Shown one piece after another: positions 7,684-15,982 of a DNA stretch of 37,889 nucleotides. The DNA lies in NCBI GenBank assembly GCA_944372345.1, contig CALVYT010000028.1, forward strand, positions 1-37,889, in the 5' to 3' direction. The DNA is from an uncultured Clostridia bacterium (GTDB lineage Bacteria > Bacillota > Clostridia > Christensenellales > Pumilibacteraceae). The notes under the pieces were generated by a model that was given only the letters and a program-made list of their open reading frames with translations, did no database searches and was not told the DNA's origin. A program made the position numbers and the translations under genes. Every line of letters starts with the position of its first letter. The stretch's first letter is position 1.

Positions 7684-9083
7684 TTCAGCAACTCCCTTAC
7701 CGTTTCTTCGTCGGAAAACGCGCGTTTTTCGCCCGCTATCTCCTGCGTCTTTTCGTGACCTTTGCCCGCTATCAGCACCGTATCGCCCTCTCCGCACATA
7801 TCCAGCGCGCACTCGATCCCCTCGCGCCTGTCGGTGCGCGTCGCGTAGTTGCCGCAGCGCACTCCTCCCGCGACCTCGCGTATGATCTCGTCGGGATCCT
7901 CGCCGCGCGGATTGTCGCTCGTTATCACGATGAAGTCGGACAGTTCCCCTGCTATCTCGCCCATTGCCGCGCGCTTGCTCCTGTCGCGCTCTCCGCCGCA
8001 GCCGAATACCGTTATCAATCTGCCTTCCGTTATCTCACGCGCCGCGGTAATGGCTTTCTTCAAACCGTCCGGCGTGTGCGCGTAGTCTACGACGATCCGT
8101 TTGCCGCGCCTGCGTATGACGTTGAAACGCCCTTCCACACCGCGCACGTCCGCGACTCCGCGCGCTATGGCGTCCGTTTCCGCGCCGAGCACTTTCGCGA
8201 TCGCCGCCGCGCACAGTACGTTGCTCATATTGTATCTGCCGGGAGCGCAGTAGTGCATTTCCGTCACGTCGTCCATAAGATTGGCGACGAACGAACAGCC
8301 GTCCTCGTCCGACGAATAATCGATCGCGAACACGTCGCTCGGATTGTCGCAGCCGTAAGTTATGAGCGGTATCTCCGCATTGCGGAATATACGCATGCCC
8401 GTTTCGTCGTCTACGTTGACCACGCCTATATGCGCGTGCGCGGGCGTGAACAGCGACAGCTTGGCGCGGCGGTATTCCTCCATTCCCCCGAAAAAGTCAA
8501 GGTGGTCGCGCGTCAGGTTGGTGAACGCCGCGACGGCAAATTTTATGCCCTCCGTCTTTTCCAACGCGAGAGCGTGGGCGGAAACTTCCATCACCACGGT
8601 ATCCGCACCGTCGTCCGCCATAGCTCGCAGAGCGGCGTGCAGTTCGGGCGGGTCCGGCGTCGTCAGCGAGCATTTATACGTCTTATCTCCCAGCCGCGCG
8701 CCGTTCGTGCCTATCAGTCCGACGCGGCAGCCCGACGCACGCAGTATGCTTTCCGCTATGTGCGTGACCGTCGTCTTACCGTTCGTGCCCGTCACGCCTA
8801 TCATCGTCAGCCTGTCTGCCGGTCTGCCGTAAAACGCGGCTGACGCCTGCGCGAAGTCGCGTCTGACGTCGAACGACGGGAAGTGCGTCGTGGTCCGCTG
8901 CGCTTCCCCCGCGGGATAGACTATCCCCGCCGCGCCGCGGCTCTCCGCAAAGATCATATCCGCGACCAGCCGTTCGCCCTCGTGCAGGCAGAAATACAGG
9001 TCGCCTCTGCGGCAGTTATTGCCGAATCCTATTCCCGTGACCTCGACGTCCGAAGCCGCTCCTAAAAGTTCTCTTACAAGCAT
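7680..9083 (-). CDS. murE: UDP-MurNAc-tripeptide synthetase, meso-DAP-adding type
   Basis: Adds the third amino acid of the peptidoglycan stem. The 467-residue product has the N-terminal UDP-binding domain, P-loop GTNGKTT (99-105), TRDHLDFFGGMEEYRRAK with the probable carbamylated Lys near 208, and DNPR at 390-393, the signature of meso-diaminopimelate selection, so the wall is predicted to be DAP type. The ATG at 9083 follows AAGGGGG; a longer upstream reading frame has no support. A 112-bp gap with nothing convincing in it separates it from the SpoVD-type gene. Its stop overlaps the mraY start. Confidence 0.95.
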   Translation of the reverse strand: MLVRELLGAASDVEVTGIGFGNNCRRGDLYFCLHEGERLVADMIFAESRGAAGIVYPAGEAQRTTTHFPSFDVRRDFAQASAAFYGRPADRLTMIGVTGTNGKTTVTHIAESILRASGCRVGLIGTNGARLGDKTYKCSLTTPDPPELHAALRAMADDGADTVVMEVSAHALALEKTEGIKFAVAAFTNLTRDHLDFFGGMEEYRRAKLSLFTPAHAHIGVVNVDDETGMRIFRNAEIPLITYGCDNPSDVFAIDYSSDEDGCSFVANLMDDVTEMHYCAPGRYNMSNVLCAAAIAKVLGAETDAIARGVADVRGVEGRFNVIRRRGKRIVVDYAHTPDGLKKAITAAREITEGRLITVFGCGGERDRSKRAAMGEIAGELSDFIVITSDNPRGEDPDEIIREVAGGVRCGNYATRTDRREGIECALDMCGEGDTVLIAGKGHEKTQEIAGEKRAFSDEETVRELLK

Positions 9084-9195
9084 TTGCGGTCTTACCCCCT
9101 TGGGACTCACATTATAATACATACGGAGAGCCGCGGCGCGGCGAAAGCAAAAGTAGTCATATTTCGCACGTCCGCCGCGGATATCGACCGCAGTT

Positions 9196-11091
9196 TCATT
9201 CGTCTCTTCCGCGCACGAGCACCACGTCGCCCTCCGCGACCGTCTCGCCCGCGGCGGGAACGGTGGACGCCGCAACGCCCGAGCCGACCGTTTCCACGTT
9301 AAGCCCCGCGTCTTCAAGCGCTTTCACCGCCTCCGCCATATCGCTCCCGACGACGTCGGGCATTCGGATATACGTCTTTTCCTCTTCCTCCGCGCGCGTC
9401 CACCCCTCGCCGTCAGCTATGCGCGAAAATATCCGCCCCGCATACGGAGCCGCGGTCAGCGAGCCGTAATAGGTATAACCCGACGGTTCGTCCACGATGA
9501 ACAGCACGGCGTATTCCGGATCGTCCGCGGGCGCAAAGCCGACGAACGACGACACGTATTTCCCCGACGCCACCGCGCCGTTCTCGTACTTCTGAGCCGT
9601 TCCCGTTTTACCGCCGATCTTTATCCCCTCCACCTGCGCTTTCGTCCCTCCGCCGTCCTCAACCACTCCGACGAGCAGTTCGCGCAGCTTCGCGCTCGTG
9701 CTCTCAGTTATCGGCTTTGCGACGGCTTTCGGCTCCCGCCTGTATATCACGTCGCCCGACGGCGAACGCGCCTCCGCTAAAAAATACGGCTCGTACAGCG
9801 TACCGCCGTTCACCGCGGCGCACACCGCCGTCACGAGCTGCAACGGAGTGACGGCTATCGCCTGCCCGAACCCTATGCGGGCGAGATCAACCGTTTTGAC
9901 GACGCTCTCGTCCATTACTATGCCGCCGCTCTCACCGAAGAAATCCACGTTCGTCTTTTTTCCGAACCCGAACTGCTCTATCTTGTCGTAGAACCGCTCA
10001 ACCCCGAGAGAGAGCGCAAGCGACATAAACACGCAGTTACAGCTGTTCTTGACCCCTTCGGCAAGGTCCTGCGAGCCGTGCCCCGCCGTGCGCCAGCACC
10101 GTATGCGCTGTCCGTCCACGCTCATACTGCCGCCGCAGTAGTATCGGCTGCCGTCGCCCGTTACTCCGCATTCGAGAGCCGCCGCGGTCGTGAATATCTT
10201 GAACGTCGAGCCCGGCTCGTACACGTCCGTTATCAGTGCGTTCTTGGACAGCAGATTCAGCAGCTCCGCGTCGTTTCTCGGCACGTCGTTGAGGTCGTAA
10301 GACGGATATGACGCGAGCGCGGCGATACCGCCGGTATCGACGTCCATAACTATCGCCGAGCACGACTTCGCCTGCCACTCCGAATGCGCCGCCATGACCG
10401 CGCTCTCGGCATACGACTGGATCTCCGCGTCCACAGTGAGCGTCAGATCGCAGCCCGCGATCGCGGGGACGTAGTGCGTTTCGCCGTCCGTTTCCCTGCC
10501 CGCAATGTCCGCGTCCGCATAGACGTACCCGTCCGTTCCCGACAGGTATTCGTCGTAATATCCCTCTATCCCGTTCTGTCCGTCGCCGTCTATGTTAGTG
10601 AAGCCTATCACTTTGGACAGCATACTGCCGTAAGGATAGACGCGCTTGTGCGACGCGACGCAGTATATACCCGCCAGCTCCGCGGCTTCGAGCTTTTCCG
10701 CGGTCTCGGGCGATACTCTCCGCGCGAGAGTCACCTCTCCGACGCGGCGGGACAGCATTTCCTCCGCGGACGATACGCTCATATCCAGCACATCCGCGAT
10801 CGTTTCCGCGGCGCGCTCCTTTTCCGTAACGGCATTGGGACGGACGTATACGTCATACGCCTTTTCGTTGCCCGCGAGCATTTCTCCGCCGCGCGCATAT
10901 ATCCCGCCACGGGGCGCGGAGAGCGGAAGATCCCTGTACCATTGCTCGGCGGCGCGGCGCGTCAGATCCCCGCCGAGAGCAAGCTGCAGTACAATGAGCC
11001 GCACGAACAGAGCGCAAAACAAAAAGGCTATTGAAACGCTTACCGCCAATAACCTCTTTTGTGTCTTTATTATGCTGTTGGTCTGTCTCAA
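9196..11091 (-). CDS. SpoVD/FtsI-type class B penicillin-binding protein with one PASTA domain
   Basis: Membrane-anchored transpeptidase that crosslinks septal or spore-cortex peptidoglycan. The 631-residue product has one N-terminal helix (~15-37), a PBP dimerisation domain (~55-215) and a transpeptidase domain with Ser295-Thr-Phe-Lys298, Ser350-Cys-Asn352 and Lys495-Thr-Gly-Thr498. One PASTA domain (~576-628) closes it, as in SpoVD. The start is TTG at 11091, supported by GGAGG 11 bp upstream at the end of the preceding gene. It is co-transcribed with the SEDS partner ftsW. Whether it serves vegetative division (FtsI) or sporulation (SpoVD) cannot be settled; if there is no second copy it may do both. 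Confidence 0.94.
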   Translation of the reverse strand: MRQTNSIIKTQKRLLAVSVSIAFLFCALFVRLIVLQLALGGDLTRRAAEQWYRDLPLSAPRGGIYARGGEMLAGNEKAYDVYVRPNAVTEKERAAETIADVLDMSVSSAEEMLSRRVGEVTLARRVSPETAEKLEAAELAGIYCVASHKRVYPYGSMLSKVIGFTNIDGDGQNGIEGYYDEYLSGTDGYVYADADIAGRETDGETHYVPAIAGCDLTLTVDAEIQSYAESAVMAAHSEWQAKSCSAIVMDVDTGGIAALASYPSYDLNDVPRNDAELLNLLSKNALITDVYEPGSTFKIFTTAAALECGVTGDGSRYYCGGSMSVDGQRIRCWRTAGHGSQDLAEGVKNSCNCVFMSLALSLGVERFYDKIEQFGFGKKTNVDFFGESGGIVMDESVVKTVDLARIGFGQAIAVTPLQLVTAVCAAVNGGTLYEPYFLAEARSPSGDVIYRREPKAVAKPITESTSAKLRELLVGVVEDGGGTKAQVEGIKIGGKTGTAQKYENGAVASGKYVSSFVGFAPADDPEYAVLFIVDEPSGYTYYGSLTAAPYAGRIFSRIADGEGWTRAEEEEKTYIRMPDVVGSDMAEAVKALEDAGLNVETVGSGVAASTVPAAGETVAEGDVVLVRGRDE

Positions 11092-11098
11092 ACGATGA

Positions 11099-11737
11099 TC
11101 AGCCTCCGAATACCGAATTGACCCAGTCCCTTATGCTGTCGAAAACCTCTCCCGAAGTTTCGCCCGCATTCCCGGGCACAAGCTCGTCATATGTATTCGC
11201 GGGTCCCGCGGGGACCATGTTTTCTTCCGCCCAGACCACCGCGTCGTCATATGCGTCGGCGACCGCGGAATCAATGCCCGCAAGCGCGGCTACCTGCTCC
11301 TCCACTCCGGATTCGAGAGCGTCTATATCCGACTGAATGCCGCTCGCCACCACGCCGGTGATTATGATGGCAGTCACTATCGTGAGCACGAGAGCGAGAT
11401 ATACGATGAGCATTTTCTTCGTGCCCGCCGTGAGCTTCTGCTCCCTTACTATCGCGACCGCTTCCGTCTTACGCTGCACCTCGGGCATCACTTCGGAATA
11501 ACGCGAAGGTCTTGTCGGGGCGATCGTTCTGTCGTAACCTCCCTCTCTGCGGGGAGATACCGGCCTTACGACGGAAACCGGACGGTCGGAAACCGACGCC
11601 TGCGCTTCCGCGCGGGATTCGCGCACGCGACGGACATTGTCGCTGACCGTGCGACCGTCGCGATCGGTAACGATCTCCTGCTCGTATCCGCCGTACCTGT
11701 CTTCTTCTTTGTCGATCTGACGTCTGGTTGTTACCAT
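11099..11737 (-). CDS. FtsL-position single-pass membrane protein
   Basis: Lies exactly where ftsL sits in Firmicutes dcw clusters, between rsmH and the class B PBP. The 212-residue product has a long charged, Arg/Glu-rich, probably disordered cytoplasmic N-terminus (~1-108), one transmembrane helix (~109-132), then a short acidic extracellular part. Position and topology fit an FtsL-like divisome protein, but it is about twice the usual length and the heptad coiled coil expected after the helix is weak. I therefore give no gene symbol. The ATG at 11737 has AGGGA upstream. The end of the gene supplies the SD for the next one. Confidence 0.7.
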   Translation of the reverse strand: MVTTRRQIDKEEDRYGGYEQEIVTDRDGRTVSDNVRRVRESRAEAQASVSDRPVSVVRPVSPRREGGYDRTIAPTRPSRYSEVMPEVQRKTEAVAIVREQKLTAGTKKMLIVYLALVLTIVTAIIITGVVASGIQSDIDALESGVEEQVAALAGIDSAVADAYDDAVVWAEENMVPAGPANTYDELVPGNAGETSGEVFDSIRDWVNSVFGG

Positions 11738-11761
11738 TGTATTTCCCTGCCTTTCGTAGTA

Positions 11762-12688
11762 TTACAATTTTTCGACGATCCTCAGCGTCGCGCTGCGGCT
11801 CCTGTTGTTTGCCCGCAGTTCTTCCTCGCCCGCTTTTTTCTCCGCTCTGATCTGCCTGACCGTCGCTTTGTGCCCGCATACGCATACGGGAAGCGATTTG
11901 TCGCAGATACAGTCCGTCGAAAGAAGTCTGAACGTGTTTTTTATTATCCTGTCTTCCAGCGAATGGAAGGTCAGTACGCACAGCCTTCCGCCGCTTTTCA
12001 GTTTACCGACTATGTCCTCCGCCGCTTTGCCGAGCCCGTCGAGTTCTCCGTTGACCTCTATTCGAAGCGCCTGAAACGTCTTTTTCGCGGGGTGGCCGCT
12101 CTTTCTGTACGGAACGCTGTCCGCTATCAGCGAAGCAAGCTCTCCCGTCGTCCTTATCCTGTGCGTCTTGCGCGCCTTTTCTATCGCTCTCACAATCTTC
12201 GGAGCGAACGTCTCTTCGCCGTACTCCCGCAATACCCTTACGAGTTCGTCCGCGGGATAGTCGTTTACGACGTCCTCCGCCGTCGGACCCGAACGCGTAT
12301 CCATACGCATATCGAGCTCCGCGTCGTACCTGTATGAAAAGCCTCTATCTCCGTCGTCGAACTGTCTGGACGATACGCCGAGATCGAGCAGCGCTCCGTC
12401 TATTTCATCTATGCCCGCCGAAGCGGTTATCTCCGCGAAATTCTTGAAATTGTCGCGGACTATCGTATACCGACCGTGCAGCCCTTCGCGTTCAAACCGC
12501 TTTCCCGCATATTCGATCGCGGCTTCGTCAAGATCGGTCGCGAGCACTCTGCCGCCCGCTTTCATTATCGCGAGCGAATGTCCGCCGCCGCCCAGCGTGC
12601 CGTCGAAATAAATTCCGTCGCGGCGTACGCGCAGCGCGTTCATTATCTCGCCGAGCATCACAGGGGTGTGATAGAAACTTTCGTCCAT
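11762..12688 (-). CDS. rsmH: 16S rRNA (cytosine(1402)-N(4))-methyltransferase
   Basis: SAM-dependent methylation of C1402 in the decoding centre of 16S rRNA. The 308-residue product starts with YHTPVMLGE, has the SAM-binding DGTLGGGGHS (29-38) and GALLDLGVSSRQFDDGDRGF, and ends with the RsmH tail containing NNRSRSATLRI. The length is typical. Its ATG at 12688 overlaps the mraZ stop by one base (TGATG), indicating translational coupling. It is the second gene of the dcw operon. Confidence 0.97.
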   Translation of the reverse strand: MDESFYHTPVMLGEIMNALRVRRDGIYFDGTLGGGGHSLAIMKAGGRVLATDLDEAAIEYAGKRFEREGLHGRYTIVRDNFKNFAEITASAGIDEIDGALLDLGVSSRQFDDGDRGFSYRYDAELDMRMDTRSGPTAEDVVNDYPADELVRVLREYGEETFAPKIVRAIEKARKTHRIRTTGELASLIADSVPYRKSGHPAKKTFQALRIEVNGELDGLGKAAEDIVGKLKSGGRLCVLTFHSLEDRIIKNTFRLLSTDCICDKSLPVCVCGHKATVRQIRAEKKAGEEELRANNRSRSATLRIVEKL

Positions 12689-13107
12689 CAGACACCGCCG
12701 AACAGCGTTTCCGGATCGGACTCCGCGTCGTATTCAGCCCAGTGTTCTTCGTCCCAAAGCTCGACGCGGTTGTTCATTCCCACGCTCACGACGTTCTTCT
12801 TTATGCCGCTGTAAGAAACGAGCCAGGACGGGAGCGTGAATCTTCCCTGCTTGTCCTCTTCGAGGAACGTCCCGCGCGAGAATATTTTTCTCATCGCGTC
12901 CAGCTTGGGATCCTTGGAAAACCCGTCCACATCGCCGAATCTTTCGCCGAGTATGCGTTCCGCTTCCTCGCTGGAAAAGATATACAGGCAACGGTTCTGC
13001 CCCACCGTGATATACGGATGCGATCCGAGCGCGTCTTTGAACTTCGCGGGGATCCTGATCCTTCCCTTGTCGTCTACCTGATGATTGTATCTCCCGGATA
13101 AAAACAC
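12688..13107 (-). CDS. mraZ: MraZ transcriptional regulator
   Basis: AbrB-fold DNA-binding regulator of the dcw operon that it heads. The 139-residue product starts FLSGRYNHQVDDKGRIRIPAKFK and has a second copy of the fold with DKQGRFTLPSWL near residue 83; both carry the family DxxGR signature. The start is GTG at 13107, with GGAGG seven bases upstream. A promoter and repeated TGG-containing boxes lie immediately upstream (see the operator entry), consistent with autoregulation as known for E. coli MraZ. Confidence 0.96.
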   Translation of the reverse strand: MFLSGRYNHQVDDKGRIRIPAKFKDALGSHPYITVGQNRCLYIFSSEEAERILGERFGDVDGFSKDPKLDAMRKIFSRGTFLEEDKQGRFTLPSWLVSYSGIKKNVVSVGMNNRVELWDEEHWAEYDAESDPETLFGGV

Positions 13108-13142
13108 GACCGAACCTCCTTCCGTATTTTATTGACATAGAT

Positions 13143-13171
13143 ATAGTAACATATATCTTGACCACTGTCAA
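13143..13171 (-). promoter_or_regulatory. mraZ/dcw operon promoter
   Basis: On the minus strand, TTGACA (13171-13166) and TACTAT (13148-13143) are separated by 17 bp. The expected start near 13136 gives a leader of about 30 nt to the GTG at 13107. The -35 element lies between MraZ-type boxes three and four. Confidence 0.8.
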
Positions 13172-13194
13172 CCCCTTTTGACCATTTTCTCCCA
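13160..13194 (-). promoter_or_regulatory. Putative MraZ operator: four boxes with 10-bp period
   Basis: Reading the minus strand, TGGGA (13194-13190), TGGTC (13184-13180), GGGTT (13174-13170) and TGGTC (13164-13160) are each separated by exactly 5 bp. This matches the TGGGN-plus-5-bp-spacer architecture established for E. coli MraZ. The boxes cover the -35 region, so bound MraZ should repress. Confidence 0.75.
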
Positions 13195-13208
13195 ATTTTT
13201 TTTATTTC

Positions 13209-13292
13209 GTGACCACTACCCGCCATTTTAGGCAGGTGTCGTGACCACAGAGGAGTGTTTTTGCAACGTCTGTTCTAATGTACGTGACCACC
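13209..13292 (-). repeat. Three distal CGTGACCAC repeats upstream of the mraZ operator
   Basis: The same nonamer, CGTGACCAC on the + strand, occurs at 13209-13217, 13241-13249 and 13284-13292; each contains the TGGTC core on the minus strand. Core-to-core distances are 21 bp from the last proximal box, then 32 and 43 bp. The copies lie in non-coding sequence. Additional MraZ sites are an inference. Confidence 0.6.
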
Positions 13293-13394
13293 CGGCATTT
13301 TTCCGTCCGCTTTTGAAACATACGTTTTAATGACATTTTGCCCGCATTTTGCCCGTCCTCCGCAGCAGGACAGCCGGCTCAGCTGCGTCGGCAT

Positions 13395-13425
13395 AAAAAA
13401 GCGACCCCGCATAACGCGGGGTCGC
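13395..13425 (-). terminator. rnr terminator
   Basis: On the minus strand a perfect 10-bp stem (GCGACCCCGC with GCGGGGTCGC, 5-nt loop) is followed by six T residues. It separates rnr from the mraZ promoter region. Between it and the distal boxes there is only a short 11-bp tandem duplication (CATTTTGCCCG, about 13333-13354). Confidence 0.92.
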
Positions 13426-13441
13426 CCGTGGTCATAAATAT

Positions 13442-15457
13442 TTACTTATTTGCAGCACCCGATCGATCGGCGGAGCGACTGCTCTTTTTCTTATCGTCGG
13501 ATCCCGCGAGAACGAAATCCACCTTGTCGTGCTCAACGCCCGAGCACATCACTTTCACGGCTCTGCCGATATTCCAGACTTCCCCGCCGCAGACGATGAT
13601 CCTGCGCTTCTCGTCGAATACGGGGTCTGCACCGAGGGTCTCTTTGCGGACAAGCCCTTCGACGCAATTTGGCAGTTCCACGAACACGCCCCATTCCGTC
13701 ACGGAGGACACCGTGCCGTCGAAAGTTTCGCCTATGCGGCTCTTCATATACTCGGCTTTCTTGACGTCCGTTATGCGGCGCTCCGCCGTAAGCGCGATCT
13801 GTTCGCGGACGGAACTTCTCTCCGCGGCGTTTTCCGCTATCGCCGCATATTTCTTCATTCCCCTGCCGCTACGCGAGATGAATTCGGTTATGATGCGATG
13901 CACCTGCAGGTCGGGATAGCGGCGTATCGGTGACGTGAAGTGGCAGTAGTGTTTGAGCGCCAGCCCGAAGTGGCCTATATCCTTGGTCATATATTTTGCC
14001 TTAGACATCGCGCGCAAAGCGGTGCGGGACACGGCGCGCTCGTCGGGCGTGCCCTTGACCTTTTCGAGAAGATCGGAATAGTCACGGGAGTCGCCGCCCT
14101 TAAACTCTATGCCGAGCGTGGAGAGATATTCGATAAACGACTGCTGCTTGTCCGCCGGAGGCGCCTCGTGCACGCGGTATACGAAGGGCACTTTCAGTCC
14201 GTCGAAAGTCTCCGCGACCGTTTCGTTGGCGGCGAGCATAAACTCCTCTATCATCATATGGCTGACCTTATGCTCGTAAAGCTCGACGTCGGTGCACACG
14301 CCGTTTTCGTCCAGCGTGATCTTCGGCTCGGGGATATCGAAATCGATACTGCCGCGGCGCAGGCGTATGTCGTGGAGTATTTCCGCAAGTTCTTTTGCCG
14401 CGTCCAGCATTTCGCACACGTCGGAATGCTCCGCGCGCGCCTTTTCGTCGCCCTCGACTATCGCGGCTACCGTATCGTAATCCATGCGTTTGAGCGTCTT
14501 TATGACGCCTTTGACGATGCGCGAAGCGGTGATGCGCCCGCGGCGGTCTATGTTCATCACACAGGAAAGCGTCAGCCTGTCCTCCTGCGGATTGAGCGAG
14601 CATATTCCGTTGGAAAGCTCGCGGGGCAGCATTGGAAACACGCAGCCGGGGAAATAAACGCTCGTGCCGCGTTTGAGAGCCTCTTTATCCACGGCGCTGC
14701 GCTCTTTGACGTAATAGGAAACGTCCGCTATGTGCACGAACAGCACGAACTCGTTGCCGCGGCGTTTGACGCAGATCGCGTCGTCAAGATCCTTCGCGTC
14801 GGCAGAGTCCACGGTCACGATCGGATCGCCGCGGAAATCCTCCCTGTTCACGATCTCCTTTTCCGAAACGGACGAAGGCGCGTTGCGCGCGACCGCCTGA
14901 ACTTCGGGAGGGAATTCCTCGCTGAGTCCGTACGTTCTCGCAACGGCAAGCACGTCCACGTTCGTCGTTTTCGGATCGCCCAGCGTTTCGACGAGTTCGC
15001 CGTAGAGCAGATCGCCATCGCGTTCGAGCGGGAGCCCGACCACTTTGCAGCCCTCCGCGGGCGCGCGGCAGCCCTCAGCCGTGCTTTCGACGACGAACAG
15101 ACGGCAGATCTTACCGTCGTCGGGAATGATCACTTTATCCCCGTTCTTGCCCACGGCGTAGGTGCCGACAACATATACCGTGGTCTGCTGCAACACTTCG
15201 AGAACGTGCGCTACGGTGCGTCCGCCCTCCGCGAACACTTCCGCCCTGACTCTGTCGCCGTTGAGCGCGCCGCCGAGCGCGAAAGCGGGTATGTAATAGT
15301 CCTCGCCGCCCGCGTCCGGAGTCAGGAACGCATAGCCCTTGCCCGTACCGCGGTATGTGCCGGTCACTATTACGCCCTTGCGTCTGCGCGGGAACTTTTT
15401 GCGCGCGGAACGTTTGTCGCGCACGTCGAGAGGCGCGTACTTCTTCTTTTTACCCAT
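13442..15457 (-). CDS. rnr: Ribonuclease R / VacB-family exoribonuclease
   Basis: Processive 3'-to-5' exoribonuclease of mRNA and structured RNA turnover. The 671-residue product has cold-shock-like OB domains (~30-170), an RNB catalytic domain with the metal-binding cluster Asp217, Asp220, Asp223, Asp225 and Asp226 within VDSADAKDLDDA, HIADVSYYV, and HFTSPIRRYPDLQVHR. A C-terminal S1 domain follows (~555-635), then a Lys/Ser-rich tail. It lacks the N-terminal helix-turn-helix of longer RNase R proteins; instead the first 27 residues are basic. The ATG at 15457 has GGAGA upstream. smpB and tmRNA, frequent neighbours in Firmicutes, are not here. Confidence 0.94.
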   Translation of the reverse strand: MGKKKKYAPLDVRDKRSARKKFPRRRKGVIVTGTYRGTGKGYAFLTPDAGGEDYYIPAFALGGALNGDRVRAEVFAEGGRTVAHVLEVLQQTTVYVVGTYAVGKNGDKVIIPDDGKICRLFVVESTAEGCRAPAEGCKVVGLPLERDGDLLYGELVETLGDPKTTNVDVLAVARTYGLSEEFPPEVQAVARNAPSSVSEKEIVNREDFRGDPIVTVDSADAKDLDDAICVKRRGNEFVLFVHIADVSYYVKERSAVDKEALKRGTSVYFPGCVFPMLPRELSNGICSLNPQEDRLTLSCVMNIDRRGRITASRIVKGVIKTLKRMDYDTVAAIVEGDEKARAEHSDVCEMLDAAKELAEILHDIRLRRGSIDFDIPEPKITLDENGVCTDVELYEHKVSHMMIEEFMLAANETVAETFDGLKVPFVYRVHEAPPADKQQSFIEYLSTLGIEFKGGDSRDYSDLLEKVKGTPDERAVSRTALRAMSKAKYMTKDIGHFGLALKHYCHFTSPIRRYPDLQVHRIITEFISRSGRGMKKYAAIAENAAERSSVREQIALTAERRITDVKKAEYMKSRIGETFDGTVSSVTEWGVFVELPNCVEGLVRKETLGADPVFDEKRRIIVCGGEVWNIGRAVKVMCSGVEHDKVDFVLAGSDDKKKSSRSADRSGAANK

Positions 15458-15510
15458 AATTGTATTCTCCGATGGTGGTGATGATGGCTGAATGATAACG
15501 TCAGGAAAGT

Positions 15511-15536
15511 TAAAACGGCGGGAAAAGCCCCGCCGT
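15511..15536 (-). terminator. secG terminator
   Basis: On the minus strand ACGGCGGG pairs with CCCGCCGT (15515-15536, 6-nt loop) and is followed by a T-rich stretch. It lies about 50 bp past the secG stop. The stretch is T-interrupted, so some read-through into rnr is possible. Confidence 0.8.
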
Positions 15537-15588
15537 CAGTTATTCAGATAAAACGTTCCCCGACATAAATACCGAGTTTACTCCGCGC

Positions 15589-15858
15589 TCAATGCACGAA
15601 CGTGAGCGTGATGAAGAACGCGACCGCTATGACTGCCATAAGTATGGAGATAACGATCGTGGCGCGTTTCATTATGCCCTCGGTGGTCTTTTTCTTGTTT
15701 TTGGTATAATACGTTTCGGAGTTGTCTATCGCGCTTACCCCGGTCGTATTGGCAGGTTGGAAAAATACGGTAACGACAAGGGCGACGGCAAGGACCGCCT
15801 CCGCAATCAGCAAAACGACTCTCGTGATCTGCAATGCATTGATAAGTGCTTCATCCAT
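15589..15858 (-). CDS. secG: Preprotein translocase subunit SecG
   Basis: Small accessory subunit of the SecYEG channel. The 89-residue product has two hydrophobic helices (~10-33 and ~64-88) flanking a polar loop with Gln, Gly and Ser followed by YYTKNKKKTTEG. This is the SecG topology, and secG-rnr is the standard Firmicutes gene order. The loop is somewhat divergent from the usual family sequence. The ATG at 15858 is preceded by GAAGAAGG. A strong promoter lies about 56 bp upstream. Confidence 0.85.
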   Translation of the reverse strand: MDEALINALQITRVVLLIAEAVLAVALVVTVFFQPANTTGVSAIDNSETYYTKNKKKTTEGIMKRATIVISILMAVIAVAFFITLTFVH

Positions 15859-15913
15859 AAATTAACGACCTTCTTCGTTGCGCCTCCCCTTCGACGGCGC
15901 TTAAACTTCGTTA

Positions 15914-15942
15914 AGTATAGCATAAGCTCGGGTCATTTGCAA
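15914..15942 (-). promoter_or_regulatory. secG promoter
   Basis: On the minus strand TTGCAA (15942-15937) and TATACT (15919-15914) are separated by 17 bp, between the spoVT stop and secG. Confidence 0.75.
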
Positions 15943-15982
15943 GCGTTTTGCCGCCGTTTCGGAAAATTTCCGTACCGGCGCG

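Noticed and set aside
9084..9195. Possible internal promoter before murE (a TATAAT at about 9110-9115 on the minus strand)
   Set aside because: No acceptable -35 at 16-18 bp and no extended -10, so it is not listed as a feature.
13333..13354. Tandem 11-bp duplication CATTTTGCCCG considered as more MraZ boxes or a CRISPR-like start
   Set aside because: Only two copies, different core from the TGGTC/TGGGA boxes, and no spacer structure.
13940..15481. A 513-codon + strand frame opposite rnr
   Set aside because: Antisense to a fully motif-supported RNase R; no initiation signal and no recognisable family.
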